Shown here piece after piece: positions 33,201 to 42,753 of a DNA stretch of 64,000 bases. The DNA lies in NCBI GenBank assembly GCA_963422465.1, contig OY730172.1:496001-560000 (forward strand). The letters are read 5' to 3'. Made by a program: the position numbers and the translations under genes. The DNA is from Lichina pygmaea (taxonomy: Eukaryota; Ascomycota; Lichinomycetes; Lichinales; Lichinaceae). Every line of letters begins with the position of its first letter. Position 1 is the first letter of the stretch. The notes under the pieces are model-generated. The model did no database searches, had not been told where the DNA came from, and was given only the letters and a program-made list of their open reading frames with translations.

Positions 33201-35711
33201 AGCTGGCTGAGCAGTACATCGACCAGCTCGACATCAAGATCGCCCTCCTTGTGAAGAACAAGATCACGCTCGATGAAGTCGTCAAGCACCAGAGGCATTT
33301 TGGCGGCCACGTCGGAAGCTTGCTGACGAACTCCGAGATGTCTTCCAAAGACCCGTTCGACCTGAAGGCCCTGAACAAGAACTCCAGACGGAAGCTCGAG
33401 CACTACCAGCAGTTGTTCTTTGTTCTCCAGACGCAGTCTCAGTATCTAGCCCGATTGTTTCGGAGGCTTCGAGAGCAAGGGACTGCCGAGAAAGATTGCC
33501 GTCGCATCGAGCATCTGATGCTTGGCCTGTTCGGATACGCGCAGAAAAGACGGGAGGAGTACTACCTCTTGAAGCTCATCGTGCGGTCCATCAAGGAGGA
33601 AATCGATTGCTCCGGCTCCCTCCAAGATTACGTGCGCGGCAACTTCTTCTGGAGCAGGCTCATGACGGGCTACGTGCGATCACCCCGAGATCGGAAGTAC
33701 ATGCGCGACCTGTTGGGCCCCATCGTCCGGGAGCACGTCATCGACAACCCGGACCTGGATCTCGAGAGTGACCCGATGCAGATCTATCTGTCGGCGATCA
33801 ACAACGAGGAGCTGCGAACAGGCCAACGCAGCCGTCGAAGACCGGACGTGACCCGCGAGGAAGCCATCAAGGACCCGGAGACTCGCAAGACCTTCACCGA
33901 TAACCTCCAGGACCTGCGAGACATTGCCGACCAGTTCATCGCCGCTCTGGACGAGCTGCTGCCGAAGATGCCGTACGGTGTACGATACGTCGCCCAGCAA
34001 ATGCTCGAGCATCTGGTGTCCCGGTATCCCCATGAGCCCAAGGACCAGCTCCTGCAGCTCGTGGGGAACTGGGTCTGGAAGAGCTACCTGCAGCCGGCGA
34101 TGACGCAGCCCGAGTCGTGGGGCGTCGTCGATCGTGGTCTGACGTCACTCCAAAAGAGAAACCTCGGGGAAGTTGCCAAGGTGGTGTCGCAGATCGCAGT
34201 GGGCAAATTGTTTGGCGGCGACAACGTCTTCCTTCAGCCCCTCAACAGCTACGTGGCCGAGTCGGTCGAGTCGATGGGACATATCTGGGAAATCTGTATG
34301 GCGAACCCTGAGATGCCCTTTTGTATCCTTCGTCTTTCCTTTTCGACCGCACGGTGCTAACGCAGAGCCTGGCGGTATAGTGATATCCGTCCGAGAAGCC
34401 GAGGAGCATTTCGACATCGACGAGTTCAACGATCTGTACGCGAGAACCAAGCCGACTCTGTACATCAAGATGAGCGACATCTTTGCCATCCACCAGCTTG
34501 TCGCATCAGAAGTCGGCAATATTTGCCCTAGCAAGGACGATATCATCACGGAGCTGGTGCACGATCTTGGCAGCGCGAAGAGCAACGAGAGCGAGATGCT
34601 TGCCGTGAGCTCAGCCGAGATCAGCCTGACCCTCAACCCGAGACTCCACGACGTCCCAGGTACGGCGCCTTTTGTCTTTTGACGTACGGTTGGATCCGCG
34701 GCTGACCGGCCCCCATAGATCCCGACGCCGAATGCAAGTCCCTGTTCGTGGAGATGAAGCGATGTGTTCTGTACATCATCCGCGTGCAGTCGGGGCCGAG
34801 CCTGATGGACATCTTGGTCACTCCCATTACGGCGGACGACGAACAACGATGGCAAGCGATTGTGCGGGAAGAGTTCGCCGGCCCGGGCAAACGCCGCGGC
34901 GCGTACTCGGAGAGCAACAGTCTCGGGGACATCACGTCGATGACATACTCGGAGCTGAAGCGTGTCGCGCTCGAGAACGTCGTGCAGCTGGAACGGCTGG
35001 GTCGGGTATCGCGACACGACCGCTACCAAGATCTGCTCAACGCCATCGCGGTCGACATCCGAACGAAGCATCGCCGACGGATCCAACGACAGCGTGAACT
35101 CGAGGGGGTCCGACTGACGTTGGCCAACCTCAACGAGAAGGCGCTGTGGCTCGAGCAGCAGCTGAAGAGCTACAACGACTACATCGAGCAGGCGATGGTG
35201 ACGTTACAGAACAAGAAAGGGTTGGTCGACTTCTTTTTCCCCTCCTTCCAAGTAAAGGCAGACAAACAAACCAAGGATGCGAGTATCGAGAAGCTAACCA
35301 CCATGCCACAAAAAAAACAGGAAGAAGCGCTTCCTGCTCCCCTTCACGAAGCAGTACAACCACGAGCGCGAGCTGCAACGGACGGGACGGGTGCCGAAGT
35401 TCGGGTCGTTCAAGTACTCGGCGCGCAGCCTCGCGGAGAAGGGCGTTCTCGTGTCGTACGAGGGCTACGCCGAGAAGCAGTACGACAAGATCAACCTGAC
35501 CATCTCGTCGGACGCCGTCGGCGTCTTCTTCATCGAGGGCTCGGTCGGGTCGATCCAGATCCCCGGCGCCAGCGCGCACGTGCCGCTGGATGACCTGCTG
35601 CAGGCGCAGTTCAACAACCACCAGTTCATGACGCTCTTCGAGGGCCACATGCGCCTGAACGTGAACCTGTTCCTACACCTCCTGTTCCGGAAGTTCTACC
35701 GCGACGAGTAG
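30217..35711 (+). CDS. IQG1: IQGAP-family cytokinesis scaffold (Rng2/Iqg1-like)
   Basis: An actin- and calmodulin-binding scaffold needed for the contractile ring and polarity at the cell cortex. Exons are 30217-33100, 33153-34322, 34381-34659, 34719-35220 and 35321-35711, giving about 1741 residues. A Ser-rich disordered N-terminus (1-265) precedes a calponin-homology domain (about 271-395, FLQAYEYLCHIGEAKEWIED to YCIHALSWLLYRKGI). About 16 IQ-like motifs of the 'LQxxARGxLxR' type follow (about 478-930), two of which are near-duplicates. A RasGAP-related domain spans about 1055-1320 (LEHYQQLFFVLQTQSQYLARLF, FNDLYARTKPTLYIKMSDIF just after), and the RasGAP C-terminal domain ends the protein (KRFLLPFTKQYNHERELQRT, FGSFKYSARSL, INLTISSDAVGVFFIEGS). 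The GAP-like domain of IQGAPs binds rather than activates small GTPases. The last intron uses a GTTGGT donor. ATG 30217 is the first in frame. Confidence 0.94.
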
Positions 35712-36899
35712 GTGGGTATTTCGACTCCTGAACGCTGTAAGTAGACAAGATGGGGGGGAGGTGGCAACAACCCCACTGGGTCGTGCAAACGAACTCGATG
35801 AGATGGTGGGATTCTCTTTTTTTTTTCCCTCTTTGGAAGTGTGGGTATCTGGGCTGGGATTGCAGGCGCTGTGTATGTCTGTCCGTGTTGGTTTCACTTG
35901 GTCGTGACCCACGTCTTCGTCGTCGTCCTTGTTCGTCCCCGCCATAGCCACTTTCGTCCCACAACTGACTCCCATCACTTCAGACCCCTTCTTTCTTGAT
36001 CATCATCCTATCTCGCCTACCTTCTCTCCTCGACGTGCGGCCATTCTCGATGCCTTTGAGTGGCTGTTGCAGTTTGCGCCCTTGTGTGGAGTGCACTCCG
36101 ACAGCACCTACCGACGTTCTCCGAAGCTGTATCTTGTCAAAGCATCTGTTCTTGGCTACCTTACACATACACACACCCACACCCGCATACATACAGACTT
36201 GTGATGCTGTATATACACACGCGCATGCACGCAAAAGAAATCACAAAGACGTATCTATAGCCCTTTCTTTCCTCACCCTCTTCCTCTCTCCTCTCACACT
36301 TCTTCCCACGAGACCAGCACACGTATCTACTCATCTCCACTTCCATCTCTACAACTTCAAGGAGGGAGGAAGCAAGGAGGTAATGAATGAACCTACGGGC
36401 TGTCGGGCTGACGATCGGGTTGACGTGGGCGGGCTGACATGGGCGTCGATAGACAGAAAAAGATGTCTTTTTGATTTGAGTCAAGAGGATGGAACGACGG
36501 CGTCATGCCTGCCAATACAAAACACAACATTGTCACTGAACAAAGTGCTTGAAAGAAGGATGTCCTGAGAGGGAGGGCTCGTTCCCGCTACTCTGTATCT
36601 TTCCCAGCTGCACTGTAGTGTAAGCTTTTGTGAGACTGAAGTCCATGACTATAGATGGGCTCAGAGAAGGATGGTGCGTGAGTACGGTGGGTGCGCCTGT
36701 CAGGCTGGCCAGTGGAAGTCGTGCGTGGAACTCTTTGCGTCGTATGTACGACGATTGTACTAATTACTCCGGGGTTCTCTTTGAAAAGAATCAAAACCTG
36801 CACGATATGTAGCTGTTCAACCCCCGGGTTCTGGGCCAGAGATATCCTCTGGCGACAACAGCAAAGGATGGCCGACATCACGACAGACCTGGACCCACC
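35712..36899. other. Intergenic region downstream of IQGAP
   Basis: About 1.2 kb containing a T-run (35815-35826), a CA-rich stretch at about 36167-36203 and pyrimidine tracts. I see no gene. Confidence 0.5.
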
Positions 36900-37335
36900 C
36901 CCCTGGTCGGACGATTCCCGGCCAGGCCCGGCCCAGCCCCCGGACAACATTGGCCCAGCCCGGCAGTCTCTATGGCAGGCCTACCAGTCAGTAGAACAGT
37001 GGTGCTGGGATCGCTGGAAAAAACTCGAAGGAGAACCTCCGCCACCCCGCCGCGCAACCGGACCCAGACCCCGGGGGTGGCAGCAGCGGGAAGCCCGAGA
37101 AGATATCCCACATGAAAGCGGCGCTCCGGCTTCACGCCGGCCTCTCAAAGGCGCACGGCAGTTTTCTCACGCAGATCCGCACACCGCCTTCCTCGATACG
37201 GTAAGTGTTGGGTTCCCGGCTTCAAGTCTCTAGTCTGCCCCTGCGGGTGGCAGTGGGGAGATAGCGAAGCATGTGGTCCTTTACTGTCCGCGCTTCTCCA
37301 GGGAGAGGCAGAGACCGAGCCAGGTAGGTTCCTCT
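36900..37335 (+). pseudogene. Decayed LINE (Tad-like) ORF2 C-terminus
   Basis: Broken frames reproduce the C-terminal region of a fungal non-LTR retrotransposon. The first frame reads LWQAYQSVEQWCWDRWKKL, then after a frame change HMKAALRLHAGLSKAHGSF and LTQIRT, then, after further frame changes, AFLD...VGFPASSL, CPCGW and AKHVVLYCPRFSRERQ. The last part matches the C-x-C-G...H-x4-C zinc-knuckle ending of such ORF2 proteins. At least two frameshifts and a stop make it dead. The upstream RT domain is missing. A 3' non-coding tail may continue to about 37640. Confidence 0.68.
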
Positions 37336-38023
37336 ACTACGGTACCGTAACTTCCAAAAGCTGAGGTCAGACCCCCGGGGCAGCCGCCGCCTCGACAACA
37401 TGGTCCCTACAGCTGGATCTCCTCCCCCAATTTTCTTGGGCCCGGGGCCAGCTCTCTCTCCTTGCTTGCAGCTTCTTAATAGGAGGACGCTCGACTACGT
37501 AGGGGCCGCAGGGGAGGTTTTCCCCCCATACGGTAGAGTCAGATGACCAGCAGGCCCCATGTCACATGACCTAGAGGTTTCCCCACCACTTTGATAGGTT
37601 CCCAGCACGATCTAGCCTAGCTAGCTTTAGAATAGAGTAGGAATTCAGACAAACAAGCAGGCCCCCGGTTTCGATGTTCGTGGAATGGGGTTTGGTGGGT
37701 GATGAGGAGAGGTCGACAGGACCATAGATGCTACCGTACCGTACCCGGTGGCGTTCTCTGGCGCGCGTTCTTGATTCCCGCGGTTCCCTGCGTACGGTAG
37801 TGGGAGAGTGCCTTCCTCCCAAGTTCGGCAATCGTTGGTACAATGGGATTCATTGGGTCTAGATCACCGCAAGTCCGTGGAACTGCATCTGGAATGCCGT
37901 GCGGCGCCATGGGGTGCTTTCACGAGTGAAAAATCATGTGTCGACATGGTGCCCTTCTCACATACGCACGGATATCTCACGGCTGTATTGATGTAGCTGA
38001 TGTAAAACCTCCCTGGATAGTTC
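37336..38023. other. Intergenic region, possible LINE 3' tail
   Basis: GC-rich and G/C-homopolymer-rich sequence follows the LINE relic. A segment near 37515-37635 (GGAGGTTTTCC, then TTCCCAGCACGA, then AGCTAGCTTTAGAATAGAGTAGGAATT) resembles sequence at 44845-44955, suggesting a shared repeat tail. I see no gene. Confidence 0.4.
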
Positions 38024-39092
38024 TCAGAACCAGGCCAGAGTCCACAGGGCCGGAAGATTCGGCCAGCGAGCCTGCCACTCGGCGATGATCTCGGGCACTC
38101 GTTCGTCGAAGCTGGCTCGGCCGCGCCCCGTCCCCTGATCCCACGCGTCGCTCCCAGTCACCTGTCGTTCCTCGTTGGCCGCTCGGTTCATGCAGTCGGC
38201 CAGGTCCAGGATGCCCTTGCCCCCGACCAGAGCTTCTTCGTGGTTGTCTCTGATGTCGACGTTGATGACGTGCACGGGCCGATTCAGCGGCGAGCCCCTG
38301 CTCAGCAGGTCGTCGACGACGGCGTCCCAACAACGCTCCTCGCACGTGATGACCACGTCGACGACGCCGCCCTCGACCCCGAGGCTGCCTCGGTCCGTCT
38401 CGTGCTGCAAGCGCGGCACACCGACCCGCCAATCCTGCCATCTCTCAGGGCCCCATTTCACGCCGCGGTTCCGTTCGAGCATGTTCAGCAGCCCGTTGGC
38501 GCGGTATAGACGTTGGTCCTTCTCTTCGAGCTCCTTGTACATCGAGTCGTAACTCGTCGTGTTGAAGGCGTAGACGTTCGGCTGCGTGATCGTCGGTCCC
38601 GGAAGACGGACGAGAGAGCCCGTTCCAAAGGACACCACCGGGTAGTCAGCAGCGGCTAGTTGTAGGTGGGCTTCCATCGATCTGCTTGGGACGCTGCTCA
38701 GAATCTGTTCCGCACGGGGTACCCAATCTACGGGGTCCCGATGAGGGCATTGCACGTAGGGACAGGGTAGGTGAACATCCTTCACACGACGTGCAGCTAC
38801 GTTTGCCTAGTCTACGTCCAAGTGGCTTGCGTGGAGGGAAGAATCGTTCGTATCCTCGTCGGTTCTGGGCTCACCTGTTCTGATTGCTCGCACATACCGT
38901 GCAGAACTTGAGCTTGAAGGACTCATCGTTGCTCGAGTCGGCTGCGTTGGAAGCTTGGCCGTCGACAGCGCCATCTAGCGTCTCGGGCGACTGCTCCGAC
39001 GGCGGTGATCCTGCTGGAGGTGGAGGTGGAGGTGGGGGAGGAAGGGCGTCGTTGCGGGAGCTTGACCTAGCCAACTTCGGATCTGCAGCCAT
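38024..39092 (-). CDS. SSU72: RNA polymerase II CTD phosphatase Ssu72
   Basis: A Ser5/Ser7-specific phosphatase of the Pol II C-terminal domain and part of the cleavage/polyadenylation machinery, nuclear. Minus-strand exons are 39092-38875 and 38681-38024, giving 291 residues. The 193-nt intron splits the codon for Arg73 within the active-site loop: [12 protein letters not shown], a CX5RS signature with Cys67 as nucleophile. Downstream are [38 protein letters not shown] and [10 protein letters not shown], with the general-acid region at the last. The N-terminal extension (about 60 residues, Pro9 run, Ser-rich) and the Thr/Asp-rich spacer near 265 residues from the start make it longer than the usual ~200 residues. 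ATG 39092 is the nearest to the domain; the frame upstream lacks another ATG up to about 39143. Confidence 0.94.
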
Positions 39093-40984
39093 CTCGAGAT
39101 ATGGTTCTGGAGTCGACGGTCTCGGTGAAAGCAACCGCGGCAAGAGTTATCCCGACCTCAACCCAGTCCGGTCGCACGCGGAGGAGATCAGACCCTCATC
39201 CGCAACCTGCTCATGCGGCTCGGTCAGCGGCGACCAAGACCTTGCAGGGGAGCAACGCGGGCGACAGCAGCACCGATGCCTTCAGAAAATAAAGATAACT
39301 ACTTGGATATCCTCACTCCTCCGACTGGAGGTAGGACAGCTCCAATATATTAGATTCATCATAACGCAGGCGACATCTCGGGTAAGGAAAACGACAGGCA
39401 AGCACTCGAGAAAGACCAAAGACCACGCACAGGTATGAGCCGCAGGAGGGTAACCTTGGAAGACGAGACGACTGTCGTCATTCTCCACTCATACATTACT
39501 TGTTGGTCCGAGATGTGGCGTTCCTGGTGCCGCCGCACAGTATTTCTGTAGAGACGGCGCTTATGTTCGATCGATCTTCCGAGCGCCGGATTAGACAAGT
39601 CGATGCGAAGATGCGGTACGTAACGTACGTATGTACGGCTCTTCGTACGGGATGCATTCGTACGAAGCAGTAGTAGTGAGAGTTTGCTTACTCCGGTGTC
39701 GTACGTAATCCAACAGCTGCTGCTCTTGTCTTGTAAGCCAGGGAACCGAGATGCTGTTTCTTTGCCTAGTGGCGGACTCTTACGAGGTAAAGTTCGTGCC
39801 AGTGTCCCGACTTTTGATGCGTAGACGGCCGGGCGGCAACAAAAGTTCGGGCGTCGGTGACGGCCAATGTTTTGAAACGAAGGGGCCGATGAGGTTTAGG
39901 GCTAGTGCCACGCTAACGTCGCAGCTTCGGCGACTTCCTATATATAGCTACATATACCACACAGTATCCCACAGCCCCCCTCCGTCCCAAATTCCCTAAT
40001 GCCCTCCCCCTCTCTTGCTGGATCCCACGTCCACCCGCTGCGTCGACCGAGACGAACCTACCGCTAGGCACTTCCCCCGACGAGGTCCAGCGGCAGCCTT
40101 TTTGGCGTCGTTTGTTATTCTCTCCTAGAGTGAGCTGCGGGCTCGTGTATCCGGCGTCGAACCTCTACCGCTAAGGCTTCCTTTGGTATTCGGAATGCTA
40201 CTCGTAATTGTGGATCAACTCGGCCGCGTCCCTTCGTCCTCTATGCGATAGGGCATCCTATGCGCTCCATGTACGAGGGTCCCGTACGTATTACACCCCA
40301 TTTATCCGTCTCGTCATACCTCCAGCGCATACGAGCTGACAGCGCACAAGACCGGATACATGTGAGACCTAGATTGCGAAGTTTGGATGTGGGGTCGGCA
40401 ACGGAACGACAGGACAGACAGACGTCGTCGCGAGCCCGAGCCCTGTCGGCGGTTCGACTTGACCTTGGATTCGGATTCGAGTGGACTTAAGCCCAACCCA
40501 AGTGAGAACCCCACCATGGCTGACTTTGGAAATGGAGCGCACGAGCCTGACCGTCCGGCCGAGATGATCGCAGTCTTCTCTTCCCATCCTACCGCGGTTT
40601 CGAGGACTGTCAGAACGTGTGCTCTCGGGCTGTGTGTTGCGTGCGGAAACGTCCGATGCACGACGCGGCAGAGGATCGCTTGAAATAGACACATGCGCCT
40701 GCGAATTCGGACAGTGTCCTGATTTTGCAGGCGGCGATAGTCTAGTGAGCACGGGCTTGAATCTGGAACCATCAGCTGGCGACGGCCTCGGTCGCTGTTT
40801 CTGAGCGAGGCGGAATCGTCCCGCCCTCATCTGCATCTGGCGCCGCAACCGCACATTTCGCTGGTCTGGCGCTTGATCGTGCCGATCGCTCGGATGAGGC
40901 CGTTCTCCCCGGGAGCGAGCCGACCACACAACATCTTTCTGGACTGACGGACGTAGATCGCGGTCAAGTCTCACGGCGACAGCT
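39093..40984. other. Divergent intergenic region between SSU72 and NBP2-like gene
   Basis: About 1.9 kb without a supportable gene. A TACGTAACGTACGTATGTACG cluster lies at about 39614-39637. A TATATATA element sits near 39938, about 1 kb before the NBP2 start, followed by C-rich sequence. It could mark a long, possibly spliced leader, but no intron can be assigned. Confidence 0.45.
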
Positions 40985-42709
40985 ATGACCGCGGTAGAAC
41001 CGAGCCATCCGGCGACATCATCGACGCCGGACCCGAGCCATCCAGCGCTTCCACGACTGGTGACGAGCACGAAGCGCGCAGGCGTCCAGCGACCGCTTTC
41101 ACTTGCGAAGAACCGAGGGTCGACTCCATCGAACCTCTCGCACAGCCAGTCACGGCCTACGTCGCACGTCCTACCCGCCTTCGAACCGGTTCCGTCCTTT
41201 CCGGCGGTGCGCGACTTTGCCTACTCGGCCCTCCATCCGCTGCACTATGGCCCGGCGCCCGAGGCTTCGGAGCCGGCGTCGATCGCATCGACGCCGGTGA
41301 GCGAGTTCCAGCGACGTCTGTCAGACCCGACTCGAGCGTCGTGGGGCACGTCCCTCGGCGGATGGTCCGCTGGGCCGTGGGGCGGTGATGGCTCGGTCAA
41401 CGACCAGCACCTGCCGCCTTATCTACTCAAGGATGGATCTCCGTATCCCGACGACGACGATCTGCAGAGCCCGGTCTTCACGTCACGGCACAAACGACAC
41501 AAGACGACCGTCGGTGCCTTCGGCGGCGGGCACGGTCGAGGTCGAGGCCGAGGTGGCGACGAGCCCGAAGGGATGCAGGAGGGTGCGCCGTGCTCACCCT
41601 ACTACGACAAGGAGCGTGGCTACTACACCGGTACCAGGGACGACGGGAGCGAAACGTACTACGTCAACGAGGGAGCCGCCACCGCCAACGGTCCGGGCGG
41701 AGAGTACGTCACCTACCCACCGGAACAGGCCCGGCATCGCACCGCCTGGGCGCCACACAGCCGACGCAGCCAGCGTGACTCTCACTTTGCCATCACGCTG
41801 CCCAATCGGTCCTACGTGGACGAGCAGCAACATCAGGCTGGTACGGGCGCGATGTCGACGGAGCAGTCGTACAGCTCGGATGACCCGTCCGACCCGGTCT
41901 CGTCACCCGGCATCGAGGACGACGGTGAACCCGGCGGCGGGCATCATTCGCACGGCCATCGGTTCAGGATCCGCTCGCCGGACGAACCGATGCACGGGAA
42001 AGCCGTGGCGCTCTTCGACTTTGAGCGAGAGAACGAGAACGAGCTGCCCCTGGTCGAGGGCCAGGTGATCTCGGTGTCGTATCGGCACGGCCAAGGCTGG
42101 CTCGTCGCCGAAGACCCCCGCACGCACGAGAGCGGCCTCGTGCCCGAGGAGTACGTGCGCCTGCTGGAGGACATTGAAGGCGGATGGAACAGCAACGACG
42201 ACACGGGAGGTTTGGCAACCGACGGCTTTGACATCAACACGACGCCCACGCGAACCGACCAAACCACGCCGGTGGCCGGGTCACCTCGTCTGCTTGCTAA
42301 CGGCGGCAGCAGCGGCGGCGGCGGCGATGGCGTTGGTGCGAGCCGCGGCTCGAATCACTGGCCCTTGCACGAGACACACAATGGGGGTGACCACCAACGA
42401 CGTGCCCAGCCTCGGCCTAGCCAACAGCAACGGCAACAGCGACATCGCCACCCAGAGGACGCCGCGCAACTGGCGTCAAAAGACACGAACCTCCCAATCC
42501 AAGCTCCGGACACAGCCGGCGAAAAACAACCTCATCGGAACAACGCCACCCCTGTTCAGGATCCCGCAAACACACCCACGACCAATGCGGCCGGCAGGAC
42601 CAATCCGCCACGCCGAGCCAACATGTCGCACGGCAAAGACGATGCGCTGCGACGGTCCTCGCTCGCGTCGACGCGCTCGACGCGGAGTAAGAAATCTACG
42701 GGACAGTGA
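40985..42709 (+). CDS. NBP2: SH3-domain protein, Nbp2/Skb5-like
   Basis: An uninterrupted frame of 574 residues. A single SH3 domain lies at about residues 339-395, with the ALFDFERENENELPLVEGQ start, the GWLVAEDPRTHESGLVPEEY core and a YVRLLEDIE ending. This wording is characteristic of Nbp2, a scaffold that brings the phosphatase Ptc1 to MAP kinase pathways (HOG, cell wall) in yeast. The long N-terminal half is disordered, with an RGRGRGGDE stretch and a YYDKERGYYTGTRDDGSETY segment. The C-terminus is low-complexity, rich in Gly, Asn, Gln and Arg, ending in a Ser/Arg/Lys-rich tail. The fungal copy is much longer than the yeast protein (about 236 residues). Role in the cell is inferred from the SH3 resemblance only. 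Confidence 0.8.
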   Translation: MTAVEPSHPATSSTPDPSHPALPRLVTSTKRAGVQRPLSLAKNRGSTPSNLSHSQSRPTSHVLPAFEPVPSFPAVRDFAYSALHPLHYGPAPEASEPASIASTPVSEFQRRLSDPTRASWGTSLGGWSAGPWGGDGSVNDQHLPPYLLKDGSPYPDDDDLQSPVFTSRHKRHKTTVGAFGGGHGRGRGRGGDEPEGMQEGAPCSPYYDKERGYYTGTRDDGSETYYVNEGAATANGPGGEYVTYPPEQARHRTAWAPHSRRSQRDSHFAITLPNRSYVDEQQHQAGTGAMSTEQSYSSDDPSDPVSSPGIEDDGEPGGGHHSHGHRFRIRSPDEPMHGKAVALFDFERENENELPLVEGQVISVSYRHGQGWLVAEDPRTHESGLVPEEYVRLLEDIEGGWNSNDDTGGLATDGFDINTTPTRTDQTTPVAGSPRLLANGGSSGGGGDGVGASRGSNHWPLHETHNGGDHQRRAQPRPSQQQRQQRHRHPEDAAQLASKDTNLPIQAPDTAGEKQPHRNNATPVQDPANTPTTNAAGRTNPPRRANMSHGKDDALRRSSLASTRSTRSKKSTGQ

Positions 42710-42720
42710 GCTACTTTTCC

Positions 42721-42753
42721 ACCATCACCACCACCACCACCACCACCACCACC
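42721..42753 (+). repeat. (CAC)n/(CCA)n microsatellite in the NBP2 3' region
   Basis: About ten CAC-type triplets begin a dozen bases after the stop codon. Confidence 0.9.
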
